Positions 1-26,600 of a stretch of DNA of 64,000 bases are shown here, piece by piece. Numbering within the stretch: the first letter of the stretch is position 1; the number at the start of each line of letters is the position of its first letter. The stretch covers positions 28,869,000 through 28,932,999 of the forward strand of contig NC_054866.1 in assembly GCF_018320785.1 (NCBI RefSeq), given 5' to 3'. Source of the DNA: Cheilinus undulatus (taxonomy: Eukaryota; Chordata; Actinopteri; Labriformes; Labridae). Below the pieces are notes generated by a model. It saw only the letters and a program-made list of their open reading frames with translations. It was not told the DNA's origin and did not search any database. Made by a program: the position numbers and the translations under genes.

Positions 1-3000
1 CCGGCCTCCCTGGCTGCGTGTCCCACTGTTTTATTGGGCGACTGTGACGAATCTCTCACTGTAGATTTCCGTTATTATAAAATGAGATGCCTGAATTGAG
101 GCAAGCCCTGCTGACCCCTGCCCTCAGCCACAAAAAGGAAGACAATAAACTTTTGGAGGAGATATAAATCTTTCATTTGCTCCTTTGATATTACCCAAAC
201 ATCCCATCATCCCGAGGGAAAGCTGTCTTTTCTGAGTGGTCCCTGAGGGGCTCTGCTGTAGCGTGGGTAGTCAGCTGTTGGATACTTCAGTGTGTGGCTC
301 GGTCAGGGGGCCGTGCGAGGGGATATCATCTTTGTCTCCATACCAAATGGAGCGTCCTCGTTCAGCTCCTGTTTTGGTGGTTCTCAGTGGGTCGCTGCCT
401 CCATTGTCAAAGGGGCCCATGTTGACGAGATGTGGCAGCGGTAATGAATACTCACAAATGTTCATTTTTAACCCCCTCCCCCCATTTATCCTCTTCATAG
501 TGTGTCTGCATGCTATGTTTTGTTTTTCTCCATTAGTGCCTGTTTAACTAATTTTAGCCCTCACGCTGGCCTCACTTCCTCTGTGCAAACACATCCACAC
601 AAGCTGTCCCCTCCGCCCCACCCTCACCATGTCCATGTTTACCCCCTGGCCACATTGTGGTCTAATGTGGCATGATGATGTCACAGTCCAGTGCAAGATG
701 CCCTCCGCTCCATCTGCTTCAGACTCCGCCCTTTCATCTTGTATTATGTAGTTGTGATGGGACATGACAGGGGCCCGCCAAACTGCTGAGTAAGGGGAAG
801 CAAGGGTCTCTGATCAAGCAGGGAGTCAAAGGGGGGAGGCTGGTTGGGCGAAAGGTTGAGGGTGTTCTGTGGAGCTTCAGAGGTCGCACAGCTGCACTTC
901 AGCTGAAGCTTTTAGGTTTTAAATATTCAAAGTTTGAGAGAAAGGAAAACGTTTTGTAGAAAAAAAATCTAACGTATAAAAACAGCTTGTAAATGCTTTC
1001 TTCCATACACTTGGATCAGCAAAAAAGAGAGCTTGTTTCCTGCTTGTTTGGCATATTAAAGGCGCTCGGTAGAATTTTCAGAATATTCAGGCATAATTAT
1101 TTGTTTGAATGTTTCTTGACATGTTACTGCTGCTGACTTTCAGTTAAAGAAGTGTACAGGTGCACCAAAAATAGAATATAATGCAAGTTCATCTTTTTTT
1201 GTGATTTACTTCAGAAGGTTAAATTTCCATATAATCTAGATTCATCTGGTACAAGGTGAAACATTTCAAGATACTTTTGTTTCAATCTTGATGATGACTA
1301 TCTCAAAATTATAGAATATTGTGTCCAATATTTCAAAAGGTTTTCTGGGCTTTCATTCTCCCACTCTGGTTCAGTACACACAACTGCAATCATGGGGAAG
1401 ACTTCTGACTTGAAAAATGTCCAGAAGACAATCATTGTCATCGTCTATAAGGACGGAAAGTCACAGACGGTCATTGCTGAAAGGGCAGGCTGTACTCAGA
1501 GGCTGTATCAAAGCATAATCTTGGAAAGTTGACTGGAAGGGAAAAGTGTGGTTAAAAAAAGGAGCACAAGCAACAAGGATGAGCTCAGACTTCAGAGGAT
1601 TGTCAAACAAAGCGGATACAAGAACCAATGGTTCAGCTTCACAAGGAGTGAACTGAGGCTTGAGTCAGTGGATCAAGAGCCACCAGACACAGATGTGTCC
1701 AGGAAATGGGCTACAAGTGTCGTGTTCTTAGGGTCAAGCCATTCCTGAATCACAAATGTTGTAAGCGTCTCGTGAGCTGAGGATATAAAGAACTGTAAAG
1801 TTGCTCAGTGGTCCAATTCCCTGTTTTCAGATGAAAGTGAATTTTGAATTTCATTTCAAAATCAAGGTCCCAGAATCTGGAGGAAACCGAAAAGGCACAG
1901 AATCCAAGGTGCCTGAAATCCAGTGTTTTCCGGTTTCCACACTCAATGATGGTTTGAAGTGCCATGTCATCTGCTGCTGTTGGTCCACTGTGCTTTATCA
2001 AGTCCTAGGGAAATGATGAGACACCAGATTAAACAATACAGACAAGCTGAAGGCTGCTATCAGAGCAACTTTTTCATAAATAAATGAAATAAACTTTTTC
2101 TTGATTTTCTATTTTTTTAGGTATACCTTTTTATGCCAGAAACAAAACAATGAATATTCTTTCAATAGGACACAACAACAGGCAGCAAAACATTGTTTGA
2201 GTTGCTTTTGAGATGATCAGTTTCAGATTACCTGATCTATCTCTCACCTTTAATAAGAAAGGAACAGATAAGGCTCAAGGTATCCTCCTGTGTCCTTGAC
2301 ATCTTCTCTTTGGAAATTTTGAGCTTCTGCCTTATAGCAGGAGATACAGATCAGGCAAAGGCAAAGGTCAACAGGATAGAAAAATCTTTTATAACTCAGG
2401 CTGTCAAAGCGGTGAATTCTTATGGTGACCTTGATGATGGTTTCAAAGTTGGTTTTGATGATGGTTTTAATGGGTGTTTTCTGTACTCTTTATGCCTTGA
2501 TGTCTCTTGAATTTAAATATATGTATTATGTGTTGCATATATATTTAATATTATTTTTTTGCCCTTACTTAGATAAGACAGAGGAAGACAGACAGTAAAT
2601 ATGGGGAAAGAAATTATACTGATGGCATGCCCTCTAATGTGTTGACTTGAGAATTGAGCAGTTCAAAAAGCATTTCCCTCTACTAGAAGCTATGAAGTTC
2701 TTTTTAATAAGTGAGCTGCATCAGTAAAATATTTATGTACTTAACTCAAAAATGTGAAAATTTTGTAGAAAAAAGGAAAAATTGTTTTCTTTCATGCCCC
2801 TCTAATTATCTTCTGACCCCCTCAGATTTGATCCCTGCTTGGGAACATATTGAAACTATAACCAGTTCCTCTGTGGGCAGTAATGAAACCATCTCTTATT
2901 TTTCTTTTACTGCATTGCCTGTAGCAGAAACCATACCAAACATATGTTCACTGTAAGTTAAATAATCCATACCCTACAGGCAGATACCATAAAGACCTCT

Positions 3001-3335
3001 TCTTATCTGGGCATAGATTACAGGATTTTATCTCCCCCTATGCATTTGGTTATGTCAAGATTCAAGATTGTTGCTTTAAATGTTTTCAATATCATCCCTC
3101 AGGGGGTTCAAGACGATTGATGCAGATGTATGCTTCCACTTTTCTCAGCCATAGTGTGATATGTGGGCGAGTGAGCTTGTCTTAATGGTTTCTATGTGGA
3201 CTCCTGGCTCATGTCCTAAAGAAAACAAAATGCAAAGAGAAGGAGATCCTGAAAATAATAAGCAGCGCACATGTCTGTTGAATGGACCCAGTATTGAAGT
3301 CTCATGTGTTTTCTTTCTGATGTGTGTGTCTGCAG
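1..3335. other. Intron of the BICDL-family gene (5' part of gene is off-window)
   Basis: No exon was recognised here. The first visible coding exon (3336) matches the middle of BICDL proteins, so the upstream exons, which carry the start codon and the dynein-binding N-terminal motif, should lie left of the window. A decayed Tc1/mariner-like copy sits at 1157-2110. The rest is AT-rich sequence without recognisable structure. Confidence 0.6.
1157..2110 (+). mobile_element. Decayed Tc1/mariner-like transposon
   Basis: The left end (CAGGTGCACC, then AT-rich) resembles the terminal repeat of a common fish Tc1/mariner-like family. From about 1393 an ATG opens a broken transposase-like frame (MGKTSDLKNVQK..., then KRSTSNKDE and LQRIVKQS), with a helix-turn-helix-like N-terminus. 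Further on, near 1830, come a degraded FSDES catalytic-type motif and a GPRIWRK-like segment. Stops and frameshifts break the frame throughout. The right terminal repeat is not clear, so the end coordinate is approximate. Superfamily assignment rests on remembered motifs and is moderately sure. Confidence 0.5.
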
Positions 3336-17232
<13,897 letters not shown>

Positions 17233-17854
17233 GACATTAGAAAAAACTGAAGCTCTTTAAGGCAAAAAAATAAGTCGGAAGAGCAGTTTCTGTACATCAA
17301 GTATGGTGAAAAGAAGCCATGGAGACACTTTGAATACAAAACTGAACAACAGAGCCACTACTAACAAAGACATTTTCAAGAAACACTTACCTGAACACAT
17401 TTCACTGAGGCTGAGCCTTTCTAATACTGTGACAACACTAGATATTTCACAGAATAATGTTAAAGCTTTGCTTGAGACTGTAAATATTGTGCCTTATTTT
17501 ATAATATTATAAATGTATGTTTATGTCTGATACTTTTTACATGGTATTAAAAGTAGGTGTAAAAAGTGTGTTCATATTATTTAATGTCACAGATCAGAGG
17601 GAAAGAAGTCAGCAGTAAATTCATGATCAAACTGTTGAGTTTTCATACTGATTTTTTCCTTTACATATCAAGTTTGAAAAGAGAAACTGTCAGTTTTGCT
17701 TGAAAAAGCGAAACATGCTACCATTTTGATTGTATGAAAAAACACTATGTATTCACAAACATTCATGAAGCTATTTTTATACAATTTTGTGTTATATGTT
17801 CTCTGCATGATAATTTGATATGCAATGTGTTTGTTCTGTGGCTCAGTGCTCAGT

Positions 17855-17860
17855 ATTAAA
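17855..17860 (+). terminator. Candidate poly(A) signal of the BICDL-family gene
   Basis: ATTAAA lies 0.6 kb after the stop codon and is followed within 20-30 bp by TGTGTTTTGTCT, a GU-rich downstream element. An earlier ATTAAA at 17546-17551 is an alternative. Confidence 0.5.
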
Positions 17861-19479
17861 GATGCGTAGTACAAACTGTGTTTTGTCTCCTGAGCTGCCA
17901 GACTAATAACATCTATAGTGATTGTTAAATCACTTCATTAAACAGCTGTTCAGGTTGAGAATACCGACATTTAACAAAATGGAAAGGGGTAAATGTATAG
18001 TTGAAAACAGGTGTAAATAAACAAAAGTTTCATGGTAAGTAGTAACGTTAAAAATCGAACAGAAATTACTGACTATGCTTTTATAGAATTTGCAGCTTGT
18101 AAGCCTGCTATCTGTCTGTTCTGACACTTTGAATTTCTGACAAAAATTAAGTAAGTATTTCATTAATCTAGAGAGACTTGTAAAACATCCCAACAATTTT
18201 ACTATTAAATGTTTTGGCCAGATTTCTGTATGACATTGGTTGGCATTCATAGGACATGCAATTACTCTATGAGACTTGAGTACTCTTTTAACTGGTATTT
18301 AAGGACAGAATTTGTTCGCAATATACAGGAAGGGAGTGTATAGTATATAGTTCTCAGGAAAAAGTGAAGCATTATTAAAGCAAGACAGTTCAGATAGCCT
18401 CATAGCTCCAGTCTATGAGCTTAAAGGTTTGAGAACATAAAGGAATATCTTATTTCAAGGGCACATCATAATCTATTGATGATATGATATGGAGACTTTA
18501 TGAACCTTACATTTCTTCAGTAAAGTGATCATAAAAAAGAATAATAGAAGGAAAAGTTTTGTCTAAAAATCGAAGGAGTCAACATAGCCTACATTCCTAC
18601 TATTTGTTTTGGTTGCAAAGTAAGCTTTTTTTCTTTTTCATTATGTAAATTATCATTCAATTTCATTTAATTTTAGTGCTTGTACAAATATACACCTCAT
18701 ACCCCAGCTATACTTCTACAAACAGTTGAGTGTAAACACTCTTGCTTTTTGGGAGGGTCCATTAATTTAGTCTGCTGCTGCCCTCTGCTGACGCTCAACA
18801 AATATTTAAAAAAACATCCAGCTTATATTGCTGTCATACATTTACAAGTGTTTAACACTGTATATTGAAATTATTTTTCACTTGATTTAAATATTGAACT
18901 ATATATTTTATACTTCTTTATACCAAAAAATCCTCAATGATCAAGCCTTATGCAGCTTGTTTTCCTGCAATTAGTGAAAGTACCTATTCACCTAAGCAGG
19001 CTTCTTGACCAAAAATTAAGAAAGAAGCATTGAGGTGCTCACAGCTGCCTGGATCTAGTTCTTTTGCTTTATAAGGCTATTTTTAGTTTTTTTTTTAAAT
19101 TATTATTATTTTCTAATTTCCATATAATTACAATATTTCATGTAGAGTATAATATAATATATTTCATGTGCATGATCAAAAAACCAGGTCAACCTTGTAT
19201 CCCAAGCTATTATTAAATATATTTTTTATTTCTCTCTTTCCATTATAAAAGGCAACTGGAGCTTATGTGGGGCTTATTTTGTGTCAATAATCATTAGAAA
19301 TAATAAAAAGATATTAGCCTAACTATGAAACTACTATTCTAGAGGTACATTTTGTAGTAATGGTCATTTTTTTTGTACTATGAATTTCAATTTTTTACTA
19401 TATGTGATAAAGTCACAGGTAGAATGTGTTTTAATACTCAGTTTTCAGTGTTTTCTTGTTTTGTAAAAGTTACTCAGCA
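17861..19479. other. Intergenic, BICDL-family gene to ube4a
   Basis: AT-rich sequence with no recognisable gene, RNA or transposon end. Short A/T runs occur near 19080-19160. The ube4a promoter should lie at the right end of this interval. Confidence 0.5.
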
Positions 19480-19595
19480 AGGAGACCCCTCGTCCCATTT
19501 TGATGACGTTTACAGTTACTATCTGGAGAGGAACTGACTGGTTCCGTAGAAGCAACTTTTCACACTAAAAACACACACTTCCACCCGTCAAACAG
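19480..19595 (+). promoter_or_regulatory. ube4a promoter / non-coding first exon (3' end at 19595)
   Basis: A strong donor (AACAG|GTACG) sits at 19595/19596, about 1 kb before the ube4a start codon. UBE4A genes begin with a non-coding exon, so this is the likely splice site. TGACGT, a CRE half-site, occurs at 19503-19508. The transcription start is not determinable from sequence alone, and the acceptor of the coding exon upstream of 20639 is not resolved. Confidence 0.4.
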
Positions 19596-19731
19596 GTACG
19601 ACAGCCCTCTTTGTCATTTGTGTACTTTATTTAGACGGACAATGTCCGACATTTATTCAAATATTTTATAAAACATACGCTTTAATAGAATCGTGGTGAC
19701 CCCATGACAGCTTAGCCTGCTTCTACACAAG

Positions 19732-19796
19732 CTAGCTAACCAGCTAACTAGCCGTGTTATAGAACGGTCACTGCTACTAGCAACCTGGTTAGCTAG
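19732..19796. repeat. 12-bp inverted repeat in a GCTA-rich cluster
   Basis: CTAGCTAACCAG (19732-19743) is repeated perfectly inverted as CTGGTTAGCTAG (19785-19796), with a 41-nt loop. It lies within a cluster of GCTA/TTAGC words at 19710-19910, directly downstream of the putative ube4a first exon. Confidence 0.8.
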
Positions 19797-20638
19797 TTAG
19801 CTTTGTCTACTAGCGTCAGGTGGCTAACGCTGCTGCTTAACTGCTAGGGTGACAGCTAATATGACACTTTAAACAAACGTAACAGAGGCTAAACTGACAG
19901 CTAGCTCCTCAAAGTGGCAGGAGTTATAGCTGTAAGGTAAACAGATAACCGTGACAACATGTAGCGCCGATCCGGCGTTAAGGTTAGTGCCTACAGTCTA
20001 AATATGACCGCTGCTCCGCGTCAGCGTGGTGGCAGGAATAGTTGTTTCATTGATTTTCTCTGTGTCATGCCCAAAAGTTCAACATTACGTCAGAGGGCGG
20101 AAGAAATAAAAAACAGACGTAGGATCATGATCAAGAATCATGTAGACAGGAGGAGATGAACTGAGGACACAGCAAGGTTCCTTTCAAATAAAAAAAGACC
20201 AGTTTGTTGTGATCACTATGACGAGGAGAAACAGTCAGTTGCAGAAAATCTGAGACAGAAAATCGCTCAAAATTGTGAAGATTGATGACTGATGAATAAG
20301 TGCGAGCACGCTGTGAAGAGGACTAAGAACAACTCTGTAGATATTTAGGACCCTTGCTGATTGGAGAGACACCACAACATGTGTAGCATCATATGTTTAA
20401 ACCTCAAAAAAGAGAGGAAGATTTCCCTGCTGACATTTCTGCTCCTAATTTTAACTGTAATGCTGAGTTGGTGATGATGACAATAGTGAGACCACTCTAG
20501 AAGATGTTGATTTTGATTTTAATTACATTGTACCAGCATAGATATTGTGAATCCTGTTCCATTACCTCCGAGTTGATGTATCTACATTGCTCCTGAAGGC
20601 TGGGATCTTGGATGGAGTGAGTGTTGAGCCCCTATGAG
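19797..20638. other. ube4a first intron and 5' untranslated sequence
   Basis: GCTA-rich words continue to about 19910. The rest has no recognised element. The 5' UTR of the coding exon begins somewhere in the right part; an acceptor at about 20596 (CTGAAG|GCTGGG) is possible but unproven. Confidence 0.4.
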
Positions 20639-23600
20639 ATGACTGACCAGGGCAACAACAACCAGAACATCTCCTGCAACCCCTTCGCTGCCCTCTTTAG
20701 CTCACTGGCTGATGCCAAGCAGTTTGCATCAGGCCAGAAACCGCAACAGTCTGCTGAACCACCACGTGAGTAATCAGAGCTGCTGCAACCTTCTAAGAGC
20801 AATGCAAATCAGGAATTATTCATACATTGCTAACATGATTTTAGTGTTAGAGAATCATCAGTGTTATTTTCTTCTTCTTCTACATCTGGCTTAAATTAAT
20901 CCACATGATTTCATGCTAACCTTATTTGCCCTGTCTGACAGTGGAGGACTCAGGAGAAAGCCAGTCAGAGTCAGAAAACTCTGTCTCAGACAGCGTTGAT
21001 GACAATGATGACTCTGTGGCAGAGATCAGTCGCTCTTTCCGGTCCCGTCAGGAGCTCTGCGAACAGCTCAATGTCAATCACATGATCCAGCGAATATTTC
21101 TCATCACTCTTGACAACAGTAAGTAAGAGGGGAGGAAATAATCTGACATTGATTTGAAACTCATACCCATTTCATGTGTGCACACATTTTAGCTTTACTC
21201 AGAAGCAACAGAATTAAATTCCAGCTGTCAGCTTTAGCAAGGAATCCATTCTGATAAACCTAGAGAGTCACTTCCTGAACCAGTTTCTGGTTTGTAACCA
21301 CACTAACGAACAAAGAAGTGAGAGTCCAAAGTTATCTAGGTTGATTGCACACTGCATGCTCCATCTGTTCTACTTTTTGTAAAATGAAAATCAATAGAAA
21401 ACAACTGATAAGCACACAAGCAGGATGAATTAACACTATTTCCCTATAGTCATGAAAATACTTTAATACTGTTGCAGAGTCAATGCCAAGGTGAAAAGAA
21501 AGGTTTCCTTGGCATGAGATGGCAAAAAATGTTTCCTGTATTTTAACATTAGCAGTTACTGCCTCTGTTATGCTGCTCGAAGCACTTTGCTGGCATAGTT
21601 TAGGTCCACTTGACCCTTTAAAGAAAAAGGTCACTATCAATTCAAACAAAGTTGTGAACTATCAACTTTATCCTAAGAGGAAATGACACTTCCTCTTTTC
21701 CATAGGACACGAGGAGTCACTGAATGATTTCATAATTATGAAAATAATGCGTGTTTATGCTAAGGTCCATATGGTCAACAGATCTTGTCCTAGTTCAACA
21801 CCTGTGATAGTTTTTGCACCAACATGTGCTCTTGATTATGATCATGGAAACACCTGACAACAGGTTATCTTTGGAGGAGTTTTGTTCATCCCACTGTAGA
21901 GTTCCAGCACTCTGTAGAATCAGTGCCAAGGGGAAAAAAAAGTTTTTCTGTGGGCACAAGGTGGCTAGACATTTTGGACACTTTATTGTGTTTTTCTCTT
22001 TAGTTTATCATATTTTGGTGAAGTTATTAAGGATGACAATGTATTTTCAACACACTCACTGTCCCAAATTCTATCCTTATCCTGTTGTCATTGCAGTTTA
22101 TTTTACTCATTTAATTACTATACTTAACTTCTGTTACAGCGTTGTGTAACTTCTGTGTTTTGTTGTATCTATTTCAGTTCTGTTTTATTTTTCTGTTCAT
22201 TAATATTATGAGTATAAATACATTTTGCCAACTACTGACTCTGTGGATTGATCGTGCATTTTCAAAATGTAGAATCTACCAAAATATATTGATTGTTAAC
22301 CAGTGGCAGTACTCTAGCTTTAAAAACCCTGTTTCTGGAGTAATTTGCTTTTTGAAGTCCAGTATTAGATATTGAATGAATGATACAAAGAATGATACAA
22401 AGTCAGATTTCTTTTTTCATTACCTCTAAACCATTTTTCTTTGACTTTCTCTGAAAGGACATTGGAACAATACACAGGTTTGTTTTTATGTAGCTGGGTT
22501 TTACCAAAAGTAGCTCAGGCTGTTCTGATAGTCTTCATGGTATTGTTTGATGTTGCTAGCTCTCTTGAATGCCAATTCTTGTTGTTTCCAGTAAGTACTG
22601 CAACAAATGACTCACCGTCCTTAATGACAATACCAAGACCTTGCACACTGTGAATCTTCTCTTTGAGATGACTGCTCAGTGATGAGTCATAAAATGCAGG
22701 AAATGCTGTAACAACCCCCCCCCCAAACCTTCATACAGAGGCCATTGATGATTTCCCCTATCACCTAAGCCTGGGAAAAAACCAACAAAAGTTCTTGTTT
22801 TAATTATCTAGTCTTGTTTGTTGTATTGATGAATTTATACTTGTTTATTGTTGATTATAATAATTTGCTTTGCTTAATGCTTGTTTTTGTTAAAGCATTG
22901 CTGTTTTTTGTGTACCTTAATTTTGAGAGAATCCTATTTTATGAAAGCTATTTTTATTTTCTTGTAGGTGACCCCAGTCTGAGAGGAGGCAATGGGATCC
23001 CTCCTCGCTGTGTTTACCTGGAGGAGATGGCTGCAGATCTGGATGGACAGGACTGGCTGGACATGGACAACATTGAACAGGTCAGCTACATCTTTAAATT
23101 ATCAGATGCAAGAAATGTAGTCATTAGAGTTTGGGTTTTAGAAATAGAAGCTGAAATATCAGGGCTTATATGTCACATAAAGACTGTTTAATGTGCTTGG
23201 GTGAGTAATCAGATCATTCTGTTCTCCAGGCTCTGTTTAACCGTCTGCTGCTGCTTGAGCCAGGAAACCACCTCATCTACATGACATCATGCAGCGCTGT
23301 TAACTTGTCAGCTGACCGCGATGCTGGCGAGAAGTGTGCCATACCTTACCTTTTTGCTTGTTACCAGAGGGCCAAAGAAGAGGTGGGAGTTGACCCCTAC
23401 AGGCCTTCCTGCTCTTTTCTTCAGCTTATTTCAGAGACTATTCCTGGTAACTGGAGCATAAAATGACTGATGCTCTTTTATTATGTTTGATTATCTGTGC
23501 ACCAGGTGACAAAGGTACCAGAGAAGTTGCTGTCATTTGCTGTTCGCTGTAAGAACCTGACAGTTTCTAACACAAGGACAGTCCTGCTCACACCAGAAAT

Positions 23601-26600
23601 CTACGTTAGCCAGAATATCTACGAACAGCTTCTGGACCTGCTGTTGGGGGCCTTCAGTGGAGCACGTAGGTCCAGAATTAGGCCTTACTGCTGCCTTTTT
23701 GTGTTTTTGTCATTTGCCTTCCTCTTACTTTTGATTCTGCTGTCTTTCACAAAGCTTTGCTTTGAACTTATTGACTTTTTGAAAAAAAAAAAACTTTTTC
23801 AGAGCCAGAGGAGGTGGTTGAATTTGTGGAGGAGGTCATTGAAGGCCTGCTCTCTGACCAGGAGGTGTGTACCTTTGAGGAGGTGATAGTACCAGTGTTC
23901 GATATCTTCCAGGGACGCATCAAAGACCTGGACCTGTGCCAGTCTGCCCTCTACTCCTACCTGGACGTTCTGCTTTATTTCAGCCACAATAAAGATATTG
24001 CCAAGGTCAGGAGACACAGAGATAATGCAGTTTTTTAATTGTGCCTATCTATTGTTTATAGAGCTCTATACCAAGATCATTAGATACACGGTAATGGTAT
24101 AATGTATTAAAGACCTACCTTAACCCTTTGTTTTCTTTTTTCAAGTGTCCTCAACTTTTCAAATTGTCCCTACAATCATTTTTGTTTTGTTTTTATAGGT
24201 TTTGGTGGAGCACATTCAGCCCAAAGACCCAGCCAATGGTTTACAATACCAGAAGACCCTACTGGGGGCAGTGTTGAATATCTCCTGCTTATTAAAAACC
24301 CCAGGTGTGGTGGAGGGACATGGCTACTTCCTGAACCCTTCCCGCTCTAGTGCTCAGGAGACAAAAGTTCAGGAGGGTAACATCCACCAGGTAAACAGAT
24401 TCCCTTTAGAGTGGTTAAAAAAACATTTGTATATTAAAAGATACTCACCATAAACAAACTACAAATAACATTTAATTATTTTGCGTTGCAGTTTATGGGG
24501 CAGTTTCATGACAAGCTGCACCAAATCCTAAAAAACTTGCTCCAGCGACCTGGTGAGACACGGCACCTGCTTCTCTCGTGGTTGGGTAGCTGTCTGCATG
24601 CTAACGCAGGTCGTACCAAAATATGGGCAAATCAGATGCCAGAGATCTTCTTCCAGATGTATGCATCGGATGCTTTCTTCTTAAACTTGGGGGCCGCACT
24701 TCTGAAGCTGTGCCAGCCTTTCTGCAAGCTGCGCTCACCAAAACTGCTCACCTTCAATCCCACCTACTGTGCTCTCAAAGAGCTGAGTGAAGAGGAGAGG
24801 CGGAATCGCAACGTGCATGCAAGAGGTTAATGAGCCTTCCCTTTCCGTTCTAAATCCTTTTTATCAGCTGCAGTATTTCCTTTGCTTTCCCAGGTTATAG
24901 CTGTTTTTTACTGTCGTTTTTTAAAAGCTGCATATTAATATACTACACTAGGAAGTCTATGACTGAATACTGTCTTATCTCTTTAACCAGGTCTTGACAA
25001 GGAGACCTGTCTGATCCCTGTGCCCTCTCAGCAGCCAGTGGAGTCTGCACAGTCTTACAGTCTGTTGACTGAAAACCTCATCCTTACACAGCTTACCCTG
25101 CATCTTGGCTTCCATAGGTACACATCTACAAACAAGTGCCAGCATTTCACTAAGAGACCTTTTGATCTCACAAAAAGAATTGTACTGTATGTTATTCATG
25201 TTGTCCAGTTGGTCAGTATTAATTTGTGTTGTTTCTGTCCATGTACCATGTTATGCCGGTGCAGACTCCATGAGCAGATGGTGAAGATGAACCAGAATCT
25301 CCACCGGCTCCAGGTAGCGTGGCAGGAAGCCCAGCGATCAGGCAACCCCATGTCCGAGCAACTCCTGGAGCAGTTTGAGCGTCTGATGATAGTTTATCTG
25401 TCAACCAAAGCTGCCACCTCGCAGCCGGCCATGCTGCAATGCTGCCTTAACCTCCAAGCCTCCACTGGTGCTCTGCTGGTGCAGCTTGGTTTGGGAAACC
25501 AGGGGCCTGAACATGTAGCACTCAGTTTTCCCCTGCCCTCCCTACAGAATACTATGCTGTGCTATGTTCCAGGTAGGTCAGTTCTTTTCCTACACAATTA
25601 AATAGAGCAGAGAGTTTAACTTTTTTTTTATCACCCAAAATTGGAACATGTTGTGCTGGCTTATAAAGAAACATGTAATATTTTTTGAACCATGCTCTCT
25701 CTAGGAGAGGGAGCAGGTTCTTTTCCATTGTTGGTCAAAAATCCTTTTCCATTCATCCTCAGTTAAAGAAATATTTGCCTCTCTACTCCACCTTTCTTAT
25801 ATCTCCCAAGCAGTGGTATAGTTTTAAAATTGATTTCTTACCAAGCTCTGGTTTAAAAGCTGAGATAGAAACTTTAAAACTCCCCCTGCCTCTTCTAGAA
25901 CATCTCTTGTTATGTTTTTCCTCTAGATAATGTCTATTTTGCCAATATCTGTAAAAGTCCTGTGTTTTAAAGGACCATTCTGTTCCTATAATTCTTGAAA
26001 ACTTAATTTATCTTCTATTTAGTTCCCAGTATATGTCAGGTGTCCTTTCCAAACTTTTAAATCCTTTATCCATTCTTCCGTGATGGAAATCTAAATCCCA
26101 TGCAATCCATCGCAGTACTCTTTATGTAAATCTACATTTATAACTTATGATTCAATCCTTGGGTCATACACATCAGATACTACATACTGTAAGGAAATAA
26201 CAGAAGCTGCACATGTGAGTTAGTAGTGCATCGTCACTGGTGTTGCATTTATTCATTCATGCTGAAAATTCCCGCATATGATTGTCATTACTTCGGTGCT
26301 TCCTTTTCCAGAGTTTTTTGCAGAGAACTTGGGAGATTTTTTCATCTTCTTGCGACGGTTTGCTGATGATATTTTGGAGACTTCTGCAGAAAGTCTGGAG
26401 CAGATTCTTAACTTCATCACTGTCTTCATGGGAAATGTAGAAAGGTACATGATCTACTCTGCAGGTTAAAAAATTACAGTATATGTGCTCACAAGAACCA
26501 GTTGGGGTTCCCTAGCTTTCTCAAACAGGAAAACCATTTTTGGTTTGTAGTCACCTTTTTATAAAGGTTTTCACCTGGGACCTTTTCAAAGTCTTGTTTT

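Noticed and set aside
3324..3335. Possible start codon just before the first visible BICDL exon
   Set aside because: These bases are the intron end (…GTCTGCAG acceptor). The protein homology at 3336 is internal to the family, so the exon is not the first one.
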